A stretch of DNA of 64,000 nt from Arion vulgaris (lineage: Eukaryota; Mollusca; Gastropoda; Stylommatophora; Arionidae), in the NCBI GenBank assembly GCA_020796225.1, contig CM036758.1, positions 66,043,274-66,107,273 of the forward strand, read 5' to 3'. This document shows positions 43,525-54,954 of the stretch, one piece after another. The translations under genes and the position numbers were made by a program. The notes beneath the pieces were generated by a model that was not told the DNA's origin, made no database searches, and saw only the letters and a list, made by a program, of their open reading frames with translations. Within the stretch, counting starts at the first letter, position 1, and every line of letters starts with the position of its first letter.

Positions 43525-43621
43525 GTGCCGGGGCACGATAGAGAAGAAAAGAATAGTACCAGAACGATCTACAAGACATATCGTAAGAGGCGATTGATGT
43601 AGGACTTAGGGAAGCTACTCT
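43525..43621 (+). repeat. SINE family A, 5' half (split by LINE)
   Basis: ggtgccggggcacga, gaaaagaatagtacc, tatcgtaagaggcgattg, ggacttagggaagctactct. Interrupted at CTACTCT. Confidence 0.75.
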
Positions 43622-44136
43622 CAATCAAGTGCCGTGCCTGCCGGCGTAGACGATCATGTCACTCCACAACTCTCTTTGCTTGGTGCATGTAATCAGTTCT
43701 GACATCGATATTTTGTCGAACCATGATGTCAGGTCATCCAACATCTTCTCCATCTGTCTTCCAGATATCACCTTCCCTGAATTTTACCTGTTGTTACCAA
43801 ATGTTCTAAACCTTCTCTTCACATTATATGCCCGAAGAACCTTGATTGTCCGATTCTTATTCTTTTGATAAGGTTTCTTTGTGTGCAGACCTGATTTAAA
43901 AACTCCACATTTGTTTTCTCTGCAGTCCATGGAATTTTCAGCATTCTTCTGTAAAACCACATCTCTGTGGCTTCAATGATCGTATTGATTGTTTGTTCAT
44001 TGTCCATGATTCGCTGCCATACATAAGTATTGGTTCAATATAGCATTGGAGTACTCGTTTTCGCAATGTCATTGGTAGTGTGTTCACTCATAGTGTGTTC
44101 TTCATTTTCATAAAAGCTGCTTTCGTTTGAGCTATT
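43622..44136 (-). mobile_element. 5'-truncated LINE inserted into SINE A, with 7-bp target duplication
   Basis: CTACTCT occurs at 43615-43621 and again at 44137-44143, joining two halves of one SINE. The insert's minus strand encodes TEMWFYRRMLKIPWTAEKTN, VEFLNQVCTQRNLIKRIRIG and QSRFFGHIM, the post-RT tail of a non-LTR element. It is therefore a short, 5'-truncated LINE integrated by target-primed reverse transcription. Confidence 0.8.
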
Positions 44137-44292
44137 CTACTCTAGTAACTAAAAAGCATCACATAAATCGGATGTGCTGGCCTACTTGTAGGTGCATAAC
44201 TGGCACAACGTACAATCGCTCTTATGCTCAGGTCACATATAAATCACAAAGGCTGATTAACAAGTGGTCGATATGGAGAGTTTGAAGAAGAA
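44137..44292 (+). repeat. SINE family A, 3' half (split by LINE)
   Basis: agtaactaaaaagcatcac, gtgctggcctacttgtagg, acaagtggtcgatatgg, gaagaagaa tail. Confidence 0.75.
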
Positions 44293-44470
44293 CAATCTTC
44301 ACCTCATTTAACACCTCCACATTCGTCATTTTAGCACTACATAGAATTCTCATCATTCTTTTGTAAAACCACATCTCTGTGGCCTCAGAGAGTTTTCGAT
44401 CTGCTTGTTTATTGTCCGTGACTATCAATCATGTCAGTATTGGTTCTATATAGCATTGTATAACTCAATA
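44285..44470 (-). pseudogene. LINE RT 3' coding fragment, same family as 43622-44136
   Basis: The minus frame has LSEATEMWFYKRMMRILCSA and KMTNVEVLNEV. It begins right at the SINE tail, so the SINE may have inserted beside or been co-mobilised with it. Confidence 0.65.
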
Positions 44471-44634
44471 TAGGAGATAATTGGTAAAAAAACTGTGCCT
44501 GCCTTTTATCTTCTTATTTCAATTTCACTAGCAATGCCGTCGTCCACCGTAAAATATTGGTCATATCGTATATTGTCAAATGTGTATTTCGAAATTATTG
44601 GAATGTGTATTGACGCTGGTGAATAATGAAGCGT

Positions 44635-44760
44635 ATGTGGTGTAGTGGTAAGGTTCTCACCACTCGATTCACAGGTTCTAGCTTTGTTCCTGTCTGGAAC
44701 GATAACATTTTTTTTTATTTCAGGTTATTGTGTCCCGTCGTCTTCGTTTTCTTCTAGTCC
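44635..44760 (+). repeat. tRNA-like SINE head
   Basis: tatgtggtgtagtggtaagg is A-box-like; ccactcgattcacaggttc and cctgtctggaacg resemble a degenerate B-box region. Confidence 0.4.
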
Positions 44761-45008
44761 TTCGAACGCTCCATATCGACCACTTGTTAACCAGTCACTG
44801 TGATTTGCATGTGATCCGAGCCTAAGATTGATTGTACGTTGTGCCAGATATTCTCATACGAGTTGGCCATCAAATCCTATTTCTGTCATTCTTTTTTTAA
44901 ACTAGGGTATCTTCTGTAGGCCCCTACCTCAGTCGCCTCTTACGATATGCCTTGTAGGTCACAGTGTTACTATTCTTTGCTCCCTTGAGAGCCCTGGCAA
45001 CACACAGG
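44748..45008 (-). repeat. SINE family A copy
   Basis: ccttcgaacgctccatatcg, ctcatacgagttggccatc, cgcctcttacgatatgcc, gagccctggcaacacac. Confidence 0.75.
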
Positions 45009-45009
45009 A

Positions 45010-45380
45010 TATGTATCCAGTGATCCCTGATTTCGTGTAGATCCCCCTGAACTTCTAGCCTTATTGGAGGTGGAGGATAGCGCAAATGCCATGTGTTCAA
45101 GTTCAGCATATACTGGATCTCACTAGGCAATTGAAAAGTGATAAAAGTTGGCTGCAGAGTTCATTAACATTTCATAACAGGGCATACATTATTAACCCTT
45201 TCCCACATCAGTTGTTTTTTTTTAACTTCGAATGCTTTCATTTTGCAATGTATAACTAAATTATTCAACATGTTTCATGTCCACTTTCAATATATAACAT
45301 GCTTGAATATTAGTTCAGTAGAATGAAGAGATTACACATTTTATAAAAAGTCAGCACAAATATTACACATCTTTTAAGAT
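45010..45380. other. Unassigned stretch
   Basis: No recognised family; a 68-residue minus frame overlapping 44924-45130 is within SINE sequence. Confidence 0.35.
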
Positions 45381-45384
45381 GCTT

Positions 45385-45650
45385 ATACAAACACCGTCAA
45401 ATCAGGGGGTCTTTGTGTCCCCTTTGCCTTGTGAGTCGAAGGTCGTGGGTTCAAGTCCGGACCGCGCCATTCTGTTCACCAGTACAGTTTTTTCCAGAGA
45501 CCCTAGGATTGTTGCTGGAGCTACGGAGTTCGTGCTTTGGGCAAAACTCTCAGTAGATTGCGTGCCATTTCTGCGTAGAGGGACCGAGCTGTATGGGGTA
45601 AAACCCGGTGCAATGAAGTCAATATTTGGTTTTTAAACCCTTGTAAACCG
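45385..45650 (+). repeat. tRNA-derived SINE, family D, full-length
   Basis: Head with B-box-like GGGTTCAAGTCCGG, then cagagaccctaggattgtt, ggagctacggagttcgtg, ggtgcaatgaagtcaat. Confidence 0.68.
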
Positions 45651-45849
45651 TCAAATCAATTTCTAAAGTTTAATATATCTAGTAATCTTGTCAAGTCTAC
45701 ATGTGCTTGTCCTGTAAGCTTATACCACCATCAATCACGTACTCAATCCTACCTAACATTTCTTCAACATGATTCAGAAATTATTGTCTGTGAGTCGGAA
45801 CAAAATTGGACGGAAACTTTATTATGAAATGACAACATTCAACATGGTA

Positions 45850-46112
45850 CCGCCTGTGTGGTACCGGTGCCCAAGGAAGAAAAGAATAGTACCACTGCAA
45901 CCTACAATGCATGTCGTAAGAGGCGATTGATGTAGGCCCTAGGAAGCTACTCTAGTAAATAAAAAGCAGCGCTGAAATCCGATGTGCTGGCCCACTTGTA
46001 GGCTCATAAATGGCACAACGTACACTCGCTCTTAAACTCAGATCCCATACAAATCAGACAGAACGGTTGACAAGTTGTCGATATGAAGCGTTCAAAAAAG
46101 AAGAAGAAGAAC
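45850..46112 (+). repeat. SINE family A, full-length
   Basis: cgcctgtgtggtaccgg, aagaatagtaccactgc, atgtcgtaagaggcgattga, ctaggaagctactctag, gtcgatatgaagcgttc, aagaagaagaa. Confidence 0.82.
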
Positions 46113-46119
46113 ATGTTAC

Positions 46120-46405
46120 AAAATAGTGTGACATGCCATGATGTAAGACATGCCATGATGTCAGACATGCCATGATGTCAGACATGCCATGTGAACATGA
46201 CATGATGTCAGACATGCCATGATGTAGACATGCCATGATCAGCTGCATGATGTCAGACATGGCATGATGCAGACATGCCATGTGTAAGACATGCCATGAT
46301 GTCAGACATGCCATGATGTCAGACATACCATGATGTAAGAGATACCATGATGTTAGACATGCCATGATGTCAGACATGCCATGATGTCAGACATGCCATG
46401 ATGGC
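46120..46405. repeat. 17-bp tandem array, about 16 units
   Basis: Unit gacatgccatgatgtca with indels; starts about 10 bp beyond the SINE A tail. Confidence 0.85.
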
Positions 46406-46439
46406 TGTCAGATTCTGAAGTTACATTTTGTTGATAACT

Positions 46440-46680
46440 ATAAAATAATAATAATAATAATTTCTCTCGTACCGCTATACGTTACATAGGGTCTGCAAGC
46501 AATTGCTCCATACATCTCTATCCTGGAAAACTCGAACAATATCCTCCATGGAACTGAAACCGATATTTCTTGCCTCTCTCAGCAAAGTTCGTTTCATTGT
46601 CTCCTTAGGTCGTCCTCTCTTTCTTAAACCCTTTTCATCCCACTTCAATGCCTGCTGTGAGCTATATTACCTATATCTTC
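46440..46680 (-). pseudogene. LINE 3' coding end (GRPKET-type tail)
   Basis: Plus text acgttacatagggtctgca, cagcaaagttcgtttcattg, cttcaatgcctgctgtgagc matches 16800-17010. The minus frame encodes ALKWDEKGLRKRGRPKET-like sequence. Confidence 0.65.
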
Positions 46681-47100
46681 TTCTTCTTCTTCTTCTTTTG
46701 TCGTCCCACTGCTACCGGGTTGCTGCCCAGTGTCGTCACACTGCTGCCGGGTTGCTTGCCCAGTGTCGTCACACTGCTAGCCGGATTGCTTTCCCAGTGT
46801 CGTCACACTGCTACCGGGTTGCTGCCAGGTGTCGTGGTTTTCTGTTTTTGTCTTGCGCTGTTCTGGTGGCTTGTGTGATAGTTATTTTTGCTCTTTGAGA
46901 GGATTCTGCTAAGCCATCTAACCATCTTTCTTGTGGTCTTCCTCTTGCCTTCTTTCCCGATGTTCTGTTGTAGAAGACTCTTTATACTGTGGAGTTTGGA
47001 TACATTCTTATTAAGTGGCCAAACCACTTCATTCTTTGTTTCTCTATGTAATTCAAGCACGGTTTTGTGCCAACTTTCTTTCTTATGCTTTTTACCTATA
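46680..47100 (-). pseudogene. LINE 3' coding end and 3' UTR with 33-bp UTR repeats
   Basis: The minus frame carries WPLNKNVSKLHSIKSLLQQN and related text; same family as 39955-40410. At 46715-46835 the 3' UTR unit (gtcgtcacactgct, accgggttgctgcccagt) is present in four tandem copies instead of one. Confidence 0.75.
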
Positions 47101-47119
47101 TACACACCATTAATCACTC

Positions 47120-47158
47120 TCTCTCTCTTTCTCTCTATCTCTCTTTCTCTCTCTAGCG
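47120..47158. repeat. (TC)n-rich tract
   Basis: ctctctctctttctctct-type low complexity. Confidence 0.85.
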
Positions 47159-47224
47159 TGTGACGCACATGGAACTTAAGGCATCAACAAATACAATATA
47201 TTCTTCTCTAATCTTGACCGTCTT

Positions 47225-47350
47225 CTGTATTGGATTGTATTATCAATATATAAGCGAAGACTGAAGTAAATCTATGTAGCAAAGCGAAACAGGTAAAAAC
47301 AAAGTAATTTAGTTTTACAAAGTACAAAACAAAATATATCTAGTTTTTGT
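47225..47350 (+). repeat. Penelope-like terminal fragment
   Basis: aagcgaagactgaagtaa, atgtagcaaagcgaaac, gtagttttac-like tagttttacaaagtac. Matches the termini at 57772, 28370 and 60413. Confidence 0.5.
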
Positions 47351-47640
47351 TCCGTGCAAAACAACATTACTATATTTGTCTGTATTGAGTTCCAGCTGTG
47401 CTTCATTTCTTTCACGCTCTACTGTTCTCATAAAGACGGTTTGGGTCATCCAACTTTTCATTTACTCTCTGGTTTCCATCTCAGTAGATTTGTTGCAACA
47501 GAATTGATCTACATGCATATCACATATGCAATCCATCTCCAACATTTGTTGTTACAATATCATCAAGGTCTATACTACTGGTCTCCATGTGAACATTTTC
47601 TCTAAAGCCGAAGGATTATCTTTGTCTCTCTTTGCAGAAA
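47351..47640. other. Unassigned stretch
   Basis: An 83-residue plus frame (47354-47605) has no motif. Confidence 0.35.
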
Positions 47641-47820
47641 TAGCAAGCCAACTGTCGAGACTTTTGCACAAAGCTGAACTCCGTAGCTCCAGCAACAATC
47701 CTTGGGGTTACTGGAAAAAATGAACTCGTGAAGAGAACAACGCAGTCCGGATTCAAACCCACGTCCTTCGAAACGTTAATCGATAAAAATCACTTATCCG
47801 CAGAGACCGCCTGGAGATAA
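47640..47820 (-). repeat. SINE family D copy
   Basis: ttgcacaaagctgaactccg, tagctccagcaacaatcc and, at the head, cagtccggattcaaaccc (B-box complement). Confidence 0.62.
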
Positions 47821-48064
47821 TAATTATATGTTCTGCCGCTGTCACCTCTAGCTAACTGAAAGGGACTGAGCAAGTCAGAAATTGGGGTATCTATTTAATT
47901 ATCTAACAAACACACATGCATTACTATTGTCTAGTAAAATGTCCATGCTTCACACCGACACGCTGTCACTGGGATTTTCTAAAGTTGAAAAAAAGGTCGC
48001 TATTGCATGTAGTACCGCTTTTTAATGCGATGTAGAACATGTGAGCCGAAGAGCCAGGAATGAA

Positions 48065-48145
48065 GTCTGAGACTAGTAGAATTGAATCGCCGTATGGCTA
48101 GTAGAATTGAATCGCCGTATGGCTAGTAGAATTGAATGACCGTAT
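48065..48145. repeat. 25-bp array, 3 units
   Basis: Unit tagtagaattgaatcgccgt + atggc. Confidence 0.8.
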
Positions 48146-48214
48146 GGCGAGTGAAATCGCCACGAAACTGTCCAGGTTAAGATTTTTAATTTATGACCCC
48201 AACATAAAAAATCC

Positions 48215-48292
48215 TTGACCTTTCCGAGAATTGAACACAGGTCCCCCGCATGGAAGCCGCGCTCTAATCCATTCGCTCCGTTTTTCTGAAGT
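48215..48292 (-). repeat. tRNA-like SINE head
   Basis: Plus text gaattgaacacaggtcccc is a B-box complement; ctctaatccattcgctccg is an A-box complement. Confidence 0.4.
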
Positions 48293-48925
48293 ACGCTCGT
48301 AAAAATATAGCAAACATTTTTTCAAATAAAAGATACATTTTTGTTGCATGACGTCTATTTGTTCGTCCAGAAAACTTTACATTTTACACTTAATTTCTAA
48401 TTTAAAAAATATATATATATATATATATATTTGGGGTTCTTCAATCAAAGAAGAAAATGAAATCTTTTAGTGCTAATTATCTTTGTAAGAAAATCAGAAA
48501 CCAGACTGGAAGGATTCCTTACAAGTTTATTTCTGCTTTCTGATCTTGGAAGAAAGTGTCATATTCGTTAAGTCAAACCCCTTCAGGAGTTTAAAGAATC
48601 GTATTAACACAAGTAAATCAACCGTATAATAATATTGAACTTAAGAGAAGTCTCAGAATGGGGACGCATTTTGAAGAAAGCAAAAATGCATCATCAGAAA
48701 TGCAAAAAAAAATATCGAGTTTTTTTATTCAAGATGAAACGTGAATGTTCTGTGAAACATGACAGTGATAAAAAATCATGGGAACATAGCAAATGGCGTT
48801 TAAAATCAGCAGGACGGATATCATGGAACAGAATAAAGAAATGAAGAGTTTAATGGTATTTTATAGAATATTAAAATATGAATACACAAAAAATAGAAAT
48901 AGAATCATTTTTCATCATTTAATAA
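48293..48925. other. Unassigned AT-rich stretch with (TA)n
   Basis: A (TA)n run at about 48408-48432; a lysine-rich 69-codon frame at 48635-48844 reflects A-richness. Confidence 0.4.
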
Positions 48926-48929
48926 GTTT

Positions 48930-49377
48930 GATAAGGATTAATTGATTGATTGATTGATAGGACAATCATTATTGCACTTTGCTGAGTAACCATGGGTGCT
49001 CCGATCTCTTTCTTATACAGGAAGTTATCAGCTGCAGTGCACGAACGTCGTAGCACCGTTGAGGGTCACCGATGGAATTTAGAAGATGATAAAGATAATT
49101 TATGGGACTTTTAGAACAATCTTTTTCTAATGAATCTGACCGGACTTTCAAGCATATTCTTCTCCATTTTCAACTGCCATGGTTCTTTCACGTTCTCAAA
49201 TTGAATACGGGACCTACGTTTTATTGTCCGTCTCCGATAGGACTTGGAACTCGATCGCACCTACACTGAGATCAGTGATCTCTGGAAATATACCCCAATG
49301 GCTCCACGAGGAAGCGAACCGGTTGTCTTTTGGCACCAGAGGCGAGCAGCTAGCCTCCACGCCACAGAGATCCTAGA
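48930..49377 (-). repeat. tRNA-derived SINE, family F, full-length
   Basis: Tail complement ttgattgattgattgatagg, attgcactttgctgagtaac, then body ccgtctccgataggacttgg and head ggcaccagaggcgagcagc, ccacgccacagaga (A-box complement). Confidence 0.8.
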
Positions 49378-49439
49378 ATAAACGTTGATTTAGTTTGACA
49401 ACTATTCTTATTACGTGTAAGCGTTCATAGCAATCAATC

Positions 49440-49800
49440 TTAAAAGTAGGTGAGATCAAATTTCTAGTCATATATGAGATGAGCAATAAAACGTAGATCA
49501 TGTGTTCAAGTTGAGCACCTAACAGATGCATTAACAAATGATAATTGTAAAAGGTAGACCGAAAATCCGTTGTCAGTGCGAAATTATTTTCAAATAATGT
49601 GTTTTAAAAAATATAAATTTCTCAGCTTCAAAATTAAATCGGGGATTCTCGTCGGTGCTACGGAGTTCATGTACTGTAGCTGAGGATGTTCCTGTCTACG
49701 AAATAGATTGAAACACACACGATTACTCAACGAGGCACAATGATGACGGTCATATGCATATCATATAGTTAGATATTATTAGATAAACGAATCATACACT
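49440..49800 (+). repeat. SINE family F, diverged, head-less
   Basis: tagtcatatatgagatgagc, aaaggtagaccgaaaatccg, gtcggtgctacggagttcat, acgattactcaacgaggc. Confidence 0.55.
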
Positions 49801-50070
49801 GGCTTGCTCTTTCCCAGACATTCACTAACTGCTGTGACCTTTCCCATTGACACAATACTATACTGTTATATGTGTGTATTTATATATGTTGTTGCTTAGT
49901 CCCATATAGTATAGTTTATTTCTCAAGTCTTGGAGATCAGAAAGAACTGTGTGTCATTAACAAGCACTGTACACTTCTCACAGGAGATAACCAAGGGGCT
50001 TTATGGTTATACGTTCATACTTGGCACAATATTTTCTTTTGTGAATGACTGGTGTTCTTCTATAAAACTT
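49801..50070. other. Unassigned stretch
   Basis: Nothing recognised. Confidence 0.35.
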
Positions 50071-50071
50071 C

Positions 50072-50308
50072 TTTTTCTACGAGTGCTCCATGTCAACCAC
50101 CTGTTAACCACTCTCTGTGATCTGTATATGATATGATCCAACGAGCGATTGTACGTTGTGACAGTTATGCGCCTACAAGTAGGCCAGCACGTCCAGTTTC
50201 TACGCTTTTTATTTACTAAGTTAGCTTCCCTAGGCCCCTACCTCAGTCGCCTCATACGACACAGTGTTACTATTCTTTACTTCCCATGAGAACCCCGCCA
50301 ACACACTG
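50072..50308 (-). repeat. SINE family A copy
   Basis: cttctttttctacgagtgc, cgcctacaagtaggccagc, agcttccctaggcccct, gaaccccgccaacacac. Confidence 0.75.
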
Positions 50309-50309
50309 C

Positions 50310-50372
50310 GTCTGTAAGACAAAGGCATCCAAAGTTGTAAGACAAAGGCATCCAAAGTGAAAGATTGGACTT
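50310..50372. repeat. 27-bp direct duplication
   Basis: gtaagacaaaggcatccaaa occurs twice. Confidence 0.7.
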
Positions 50373-50461
50373 CATTGCAGCGGGTTTCAACATTTCCGTC
50401 TCCGTAGAAATCGCACGCCATCACATCGCTATAGAACATCGATAAGCTGTTACGATTTACT

Positions 50462-50800
50462 ATTTTCTACTTCTTCTTTGCTCGATCTATATAACCAAAG
50501 GTTAAACCACTTTTTACTCGCTCTATATAACTAAATGTTAAACCACTCTTTGCTCGCTCTATATAACCAAATGTTAAACCACTCTTTGCTCGCTCTATAT
50601 AACCAAATGTTAAACCACTCTTTGCTCGCTCTATATAACCAAAGGTTAAACCACTCTTTGCGATCCATATTTTTACAATAGAACGTGAGTTTGCTGTGCT
50701 AATTGATTGCATACAGACCCATATGCAAACACATCCGGTTTCTGCATGTTTTTTTTTAATTTGGGTTTGTCTCACTACTTGAGACGGACATAACGAAATT
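50462..50800 (-). repeat. Diverged SINE A-like element with 36-bp expansion of its end
   Basis: 50480-50660 has five units of ttaaaccactctttgctcgc + tctatataaccaaatg. The last unit continues into gcgatccatat and acacatccggtttctgcatg, the same order of landmarks as family A. Confidence 0.7.
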
Positions 50801-51009
50801 TAAAAAAGATGAGATGGATGAGTGATAAGTACATTTCTTTCAAAGGATTGTAGGGTACTCCTAATGTGTTAGAACTCGCCGTGTGACGTTTATATTTGTT
50901 ATATAATGATGTCAAGGCACTCACAATGTTGTGCAATTTGTCGAAAAACGTGTTTGTGTTACAGGAAAATGTACTGTAGTCACATTATGTTATAGTTTCT
51001 GAGGGACGT

Positions 51010-51250
51010 TTGGTGGTCTCTGTGGCCTAGGGGTTAGTGACTCGGTCTATTAACCTCGACGTTCTGAGTTCGAATCACGCTGCGGACAGTTTGGTTGCAA
51101 ATTGTGTCGCGTGGAGTTTAACAAAAGGACGATAGCACCACCCGTTCAGAAAGCAATGACAAACTACTGAAATGCCTAGAAAAATCACAAACAGCGTTAC
51201 AAAGCTGGGGTTGATTCGCAAAGTCCTGTAAAGGATATGCAATTACCTTT
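51010..51250 (+). repeat. tRNA-derived SINE, family E, full-length
   Basis: Head gtctctgtggcctaggggtt with B-box-like GAGTTCGAATCACGC, then gcaccacccgttcagaaagc, cctagaaaaatcacaaac, tcctgtaaaggatatgc. Confidence 0.8.
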
Positions 51251-51339
51251 TTTCTGAGGGACGTTTACAACTTGTTACAAGATGCTGTAAGTCATGTACA
51301 ATGTGTTACATTTATTGGTTATATAATATTCTCTATATA

Positions 51340-51855
51340 TTACACTTTGTTGTAGAGCATTCACAATATAGTACAATTTACAATAGAATATTCACAATGT
51401 GTTACAATTTGCTCTAGAGCATTGACTCTATAGTACAATTTGCTATAGAACATTCACAATATAGTACAATTTGCTATAGAACATTCACTCTATATTACGA
51501 TTTACTATAGAATATTCACAATGTGTTACAATTTGCTATAGAATATTCACAATGTGTTACAATTTACTATAGAATATTCACAATGTGTTACAATTTGCTA
51601 TAGAATTACATTACAATTTACTATGAATATCACAATTTACATTACTATAGAATATTCACAATGTGTTACAATTTCTATAGAACATTCACAATATATTACA
51701 ATTTGCTATAGAACATTCACTCTATATTACAATTTACTATAGAACATTCACTCTATATCACAATTTGCTATCTAGAATATTCACTCTATATCACAATTTG
51801 CTATATAGAACATTCACTCTATATTACAATTTGCTTTATAAAATTCACAGTGAAT
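51340..51855. repeat. About 31-bp irregular tandem array, about 17 units
   Basis: Unit cattcacaatatagtacaat + ttgctatagaa; many length variants. Confidence 0.85.
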
Positions 51856-52520
51856 TATAATTCGGTGAATGACATGTCATTTTTTACAAGTGCCATTTGT
51901 ACAGTTCTGTTGAATCTTCTGTCGAGACTAAACTTTTAATAACGATACCGCCCAGTTAACGAGCATGTGAAATCGCCTGATGCTAACAACAAGGAAGTGT
52001 CTGATAGGAAGCAAGTTTTGAGTGAATACGTTTCTTAAAACTGTCAGACTCAGAATGCACGCTGTCGATTGAGACTACAGTTCTTGAAAACCAATTTGAA
52101 AGCTTTAGAAATATTGACAGAAAAGGAACAGAACTGGAAAAAATATCAAGCGAGAATTGTTGTCGATGGGGGAATTTGTGTGACTTGTTTCCAGAACTTA
52201 AGTGTTGCTTTAACAAGATGTTGATTTGTGGTAGATAGTTAGAAGATTATGGACATATATTCATTTGACTGCTAGTAATATTGTATTATAACAACTAGGG
52301 ATATTAATTGACTGCTAGGATCATCATCATCAAGGTGCGTATCCTTTATAGGACGTTGCTTTCTTTGCAGCGCATCTGAAATTCACTGTCTCTTGCCAGT
52401 TCACCCACTTCGTTGATGGTCATATTCATTTGACTGCTAGGGATACTGTGCAATGAGAAAGTTATAGACATATATTAATTTGACTGCTAGTGATATTGTA
52501 TTATAAGAAAGTTATGCAAC
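51856..52520. other. Unassigned; dispersed short duplications
   Basis: atattcatttgactgctag-type sequence recurs at about 52258, 52423 and 52470 (the last with taatt), suggesting a decayed array. 52320-52440 resembles a fragment of a dispersed repeat, but no second copy is present. Confidence 0.4.
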
Positions 52521-52539
52521 TGAAAACTGGATATAAAAT

Positions 52540-52710
52540 GTTGTTATCAGGTGATAGTATTCTCAGAGTTAGTAGTTACGTTACATAACGTTGTGTTATC
52601 AGGTAAGTATTCTCAGAGTTAGTGTTGTTATCAGGTAAGTATTCTCAGAGTTAGTGTTATTAGGTAAGTATTATCAGAGTTACTGTTGTTATCAGGTAAG
52701 TATTCACAGC
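52540..52710. repeat. About 30-bp array, 4-5 units
   Basis: Unit gttgttatcaggtaagtatt + ctcagagttagt. Confidence 0.8.
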
Positions 52711-53090
52711 GGGAAACAATAAAAGAAAGTGGGATTTTTATTTAGTTTTAATCTAGCTTTCAGTGTCAACGTCTGATCACGTACGCCATCGCTGTCAAAC
52801 ATGTCGCCTACGGTTCGCATGCCGCTCATGTAATACATTCTTGACGCATTGTTTTGCTAACACGGATTTAACTTTAACCAGAATTTCAAGAAAAAAAACC
52901 AGATATTTCTGAACATCTGTATGGTTCCGGTTTATTTGTCATAACACTTCCTTAAACAAATCTTCCTGGCTTTTCCAGTCTTTTTGTCCGTAAACATTCT
53001 ACTCAGCCCCTTTCCCCAACCCTATCCCTCAGCTCAATTCCACACATTTTCACTGTCGAAAGGTTCCGCAGCCCAACTCATCCCTTTAAA
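52711..53090. other. Unassigned stretch
   Basis: Nothing recognised; polypyrimidine-rich near 53000-53040. Confidence 0.35.
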
Positions 53091-53094
53091 TCAT

Positions 53095-53195
53095 AGATTA
53101 GCAAACTTTTCCGACCCACCGCCCACTGTGCACGACGTCAACTTTTTAACGCCCCCTCCTCATTATAACAGTTTTCCAGCGCCCCCTGTAGCAGA
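53095..53195. repeat. hAT-like end fragment
   Basis: gattagcaaacttttccgac and ccaccgcccactgtg resemble the ends of hAT elements seen at 36960 and 55290. Confidence 0.4.
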
Positions 53196-54240
53196 CTAGC
53201 TGGTACAAGTCCCCAAAAAGAAAACAATGAGACAAAGAGAAAAGAAATAGAAACAGAAAAAAAAGAAAGGAACAGCCCGTGAAATGGCTCTGGTAAGGTC
53301 ACCCGAAAACACAAAACACTCTTTACACAAAACATGAATGTCTATAGAAAATATCAACACTAACTAGATAACTAAAGTTCTGCTGAGTTAGCAATGTATT
53401 TAGTCATCCATCCTGAGTCCTCATGGACTTCATAATACAATACAGTAAACCAAAGAAAGGTTTTAATTATGCATAACACGCTACTTTAAATCCTATGACA
53501 TAATTTAATACCCCAGTTCATTAGTCAGTAATATTAATCTTGTCCTAGAATTATCTTGATGCTAGCTCGATTCTTCTGCTGCAAAATTTGGAAAGTTACT
53601 CGTTGGAAATTTCTATACCAAAAATGTTTTAACATCGGGACCAGGTGATACTCTGTTCCATCTCCTTGGAAACAAAAGAATTTGAAACTTGAAAATAATT
53701 CTGGGAAATGGGAAAAGGCTGCTGGCGTGCTCCGTCTGATTCTTTCTGGAAATGTCTTACATACAGTCTAAAATCCCTTGGTCCTCTTAGATGAATAGTC
53801 TAAAGTCCAACACACTGGACTTCCACAATCATAATTTGTCCATACTATACAATAATAATACTTTAAATAGTATCTGCAACTAGACGTGCCAATTAACAAC
53901 GAAGATAGAGGAAAAATGTTTCTATCTAGCACTCTAAATACACTTCACAGTGTCGTCACTGTTATCTAATACACCACCACTGCGTTATTTATCAAGACAT
54001 GTAAATAAACTAGTCTGCTTAATTCTCCTCTGGAATCACATCGGCGAACAACTATATAAAATTTACCTATCAAATTTCCTTCCACATCCTGACCTCGCTC
54101 GTCAGTCACTCATGGTGATTTCTTCCACTTCAGTTCTATAGTCAGTCACTTAAAATGCGATCACAACCGCTTCTCTACTCTATATGTGGTTTTCTCTACA
54201 GTTGCGTTCTTGCTTCTGTTCTCTACAGTGATTTCTGACT
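53196..54240. other. Largest unassigned stretch
   Basis: No coding frame or repeat recognised. A TATA-like ctatataaaattt occurs at about 54050. Confidence 0.35.
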
Positions 54241-54330
54241 ACTCTTCTCTATCTGTGATTTCTGACTTCCTACCTCTTCAGTGATTTCTGACTTCCTACC
54301 TCTTCAGTGATTTCTGACTTCCTACCTCTA
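54230..54330. repeat. 26-bp array, 3 units
   Basis: Unit gtgatttctgacttcctacc + tcttca. Confidence 0.8.
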
Positions 54331-54612
54331 AATCTATGTCTCAACTAAATATATATCTACTAACTTAAGTCCTCCCAAATCCCAGCTGACCCTTGTCCTG
54401 GTCTCGAGATTTCCGAGATTAAGGGAGTCCCCGAATACCATGGGATAAACCAATTCCGTTGTGATTTTGTAAACTACTGGTCAGCAACTAAATATTTGTA
54501 AACAAGGTGTTTACCTACAGACTCAAGGACACCCAGTGCAATAAAGGGGGGTTGGTTTGGGTTGCCCCCCGAATATACCCCTAGACATAACAGTGAAACT
54601 GTTACACCCCAC
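54331..54612 (+). repeat. Possible LTR 3' end
   Basis: AATAAA at about 54540 is followed by a G-rich tract and an end reading gtgaaactgttaca, consistent with a ...CA LTR terminus. With the TATA-like box at 54050 this could be a solo LTR, but the matching TG start and target duplication were not found. Confidence 0.25.
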
Positions 54613-54684
54613 CCTCCCATATATACATATATACATGCTCTGTTTTCACCTTGACATAGAAAATTGATATATATTTCGCACGTG

Positions 54685-54938
54685 TGGTACTGACGACTAC
54701 AGGCGAGGAAAAGAATAGAACCCCTGCGACCTACAATGCATGTCGTAAGAGGCGACTGGTGTAGGGCCTAGGGATGCTAATCTAGTAAATAAAAAGCAGC
54801 GCAGAAATCGGATGTGCCGGCCTACTTATAGTCGCATAACTGGAACAACGTACAATCGCTCTTAGGCTAAGATCACTAGAACTCACAGAGTGGTTGACAA
54901 GTGGTCGATATGAAGCGTTCGAAGAAAAAGATATATAT
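54685..54938 (+). repeat. SINE family A, full-length
   Basis: gaaaagaatagaacccctgc, atgtcgtaagaggcgactgg, ctagggatgctaatctag, gtggtcgatatgaagcg, gaagaaaaag. Confidence 0.8.
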
Positions 54939-54954
54939 TTCTGTCTTACAATGT

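Noticed and set aside
53196..54612. Complete LTR retrotransposon or solo LTR
   Set aside because: Only a possible ...CA end, an AATAAA and a TATA-like box were seen; no TG start, target duplication, primer site or coding region.
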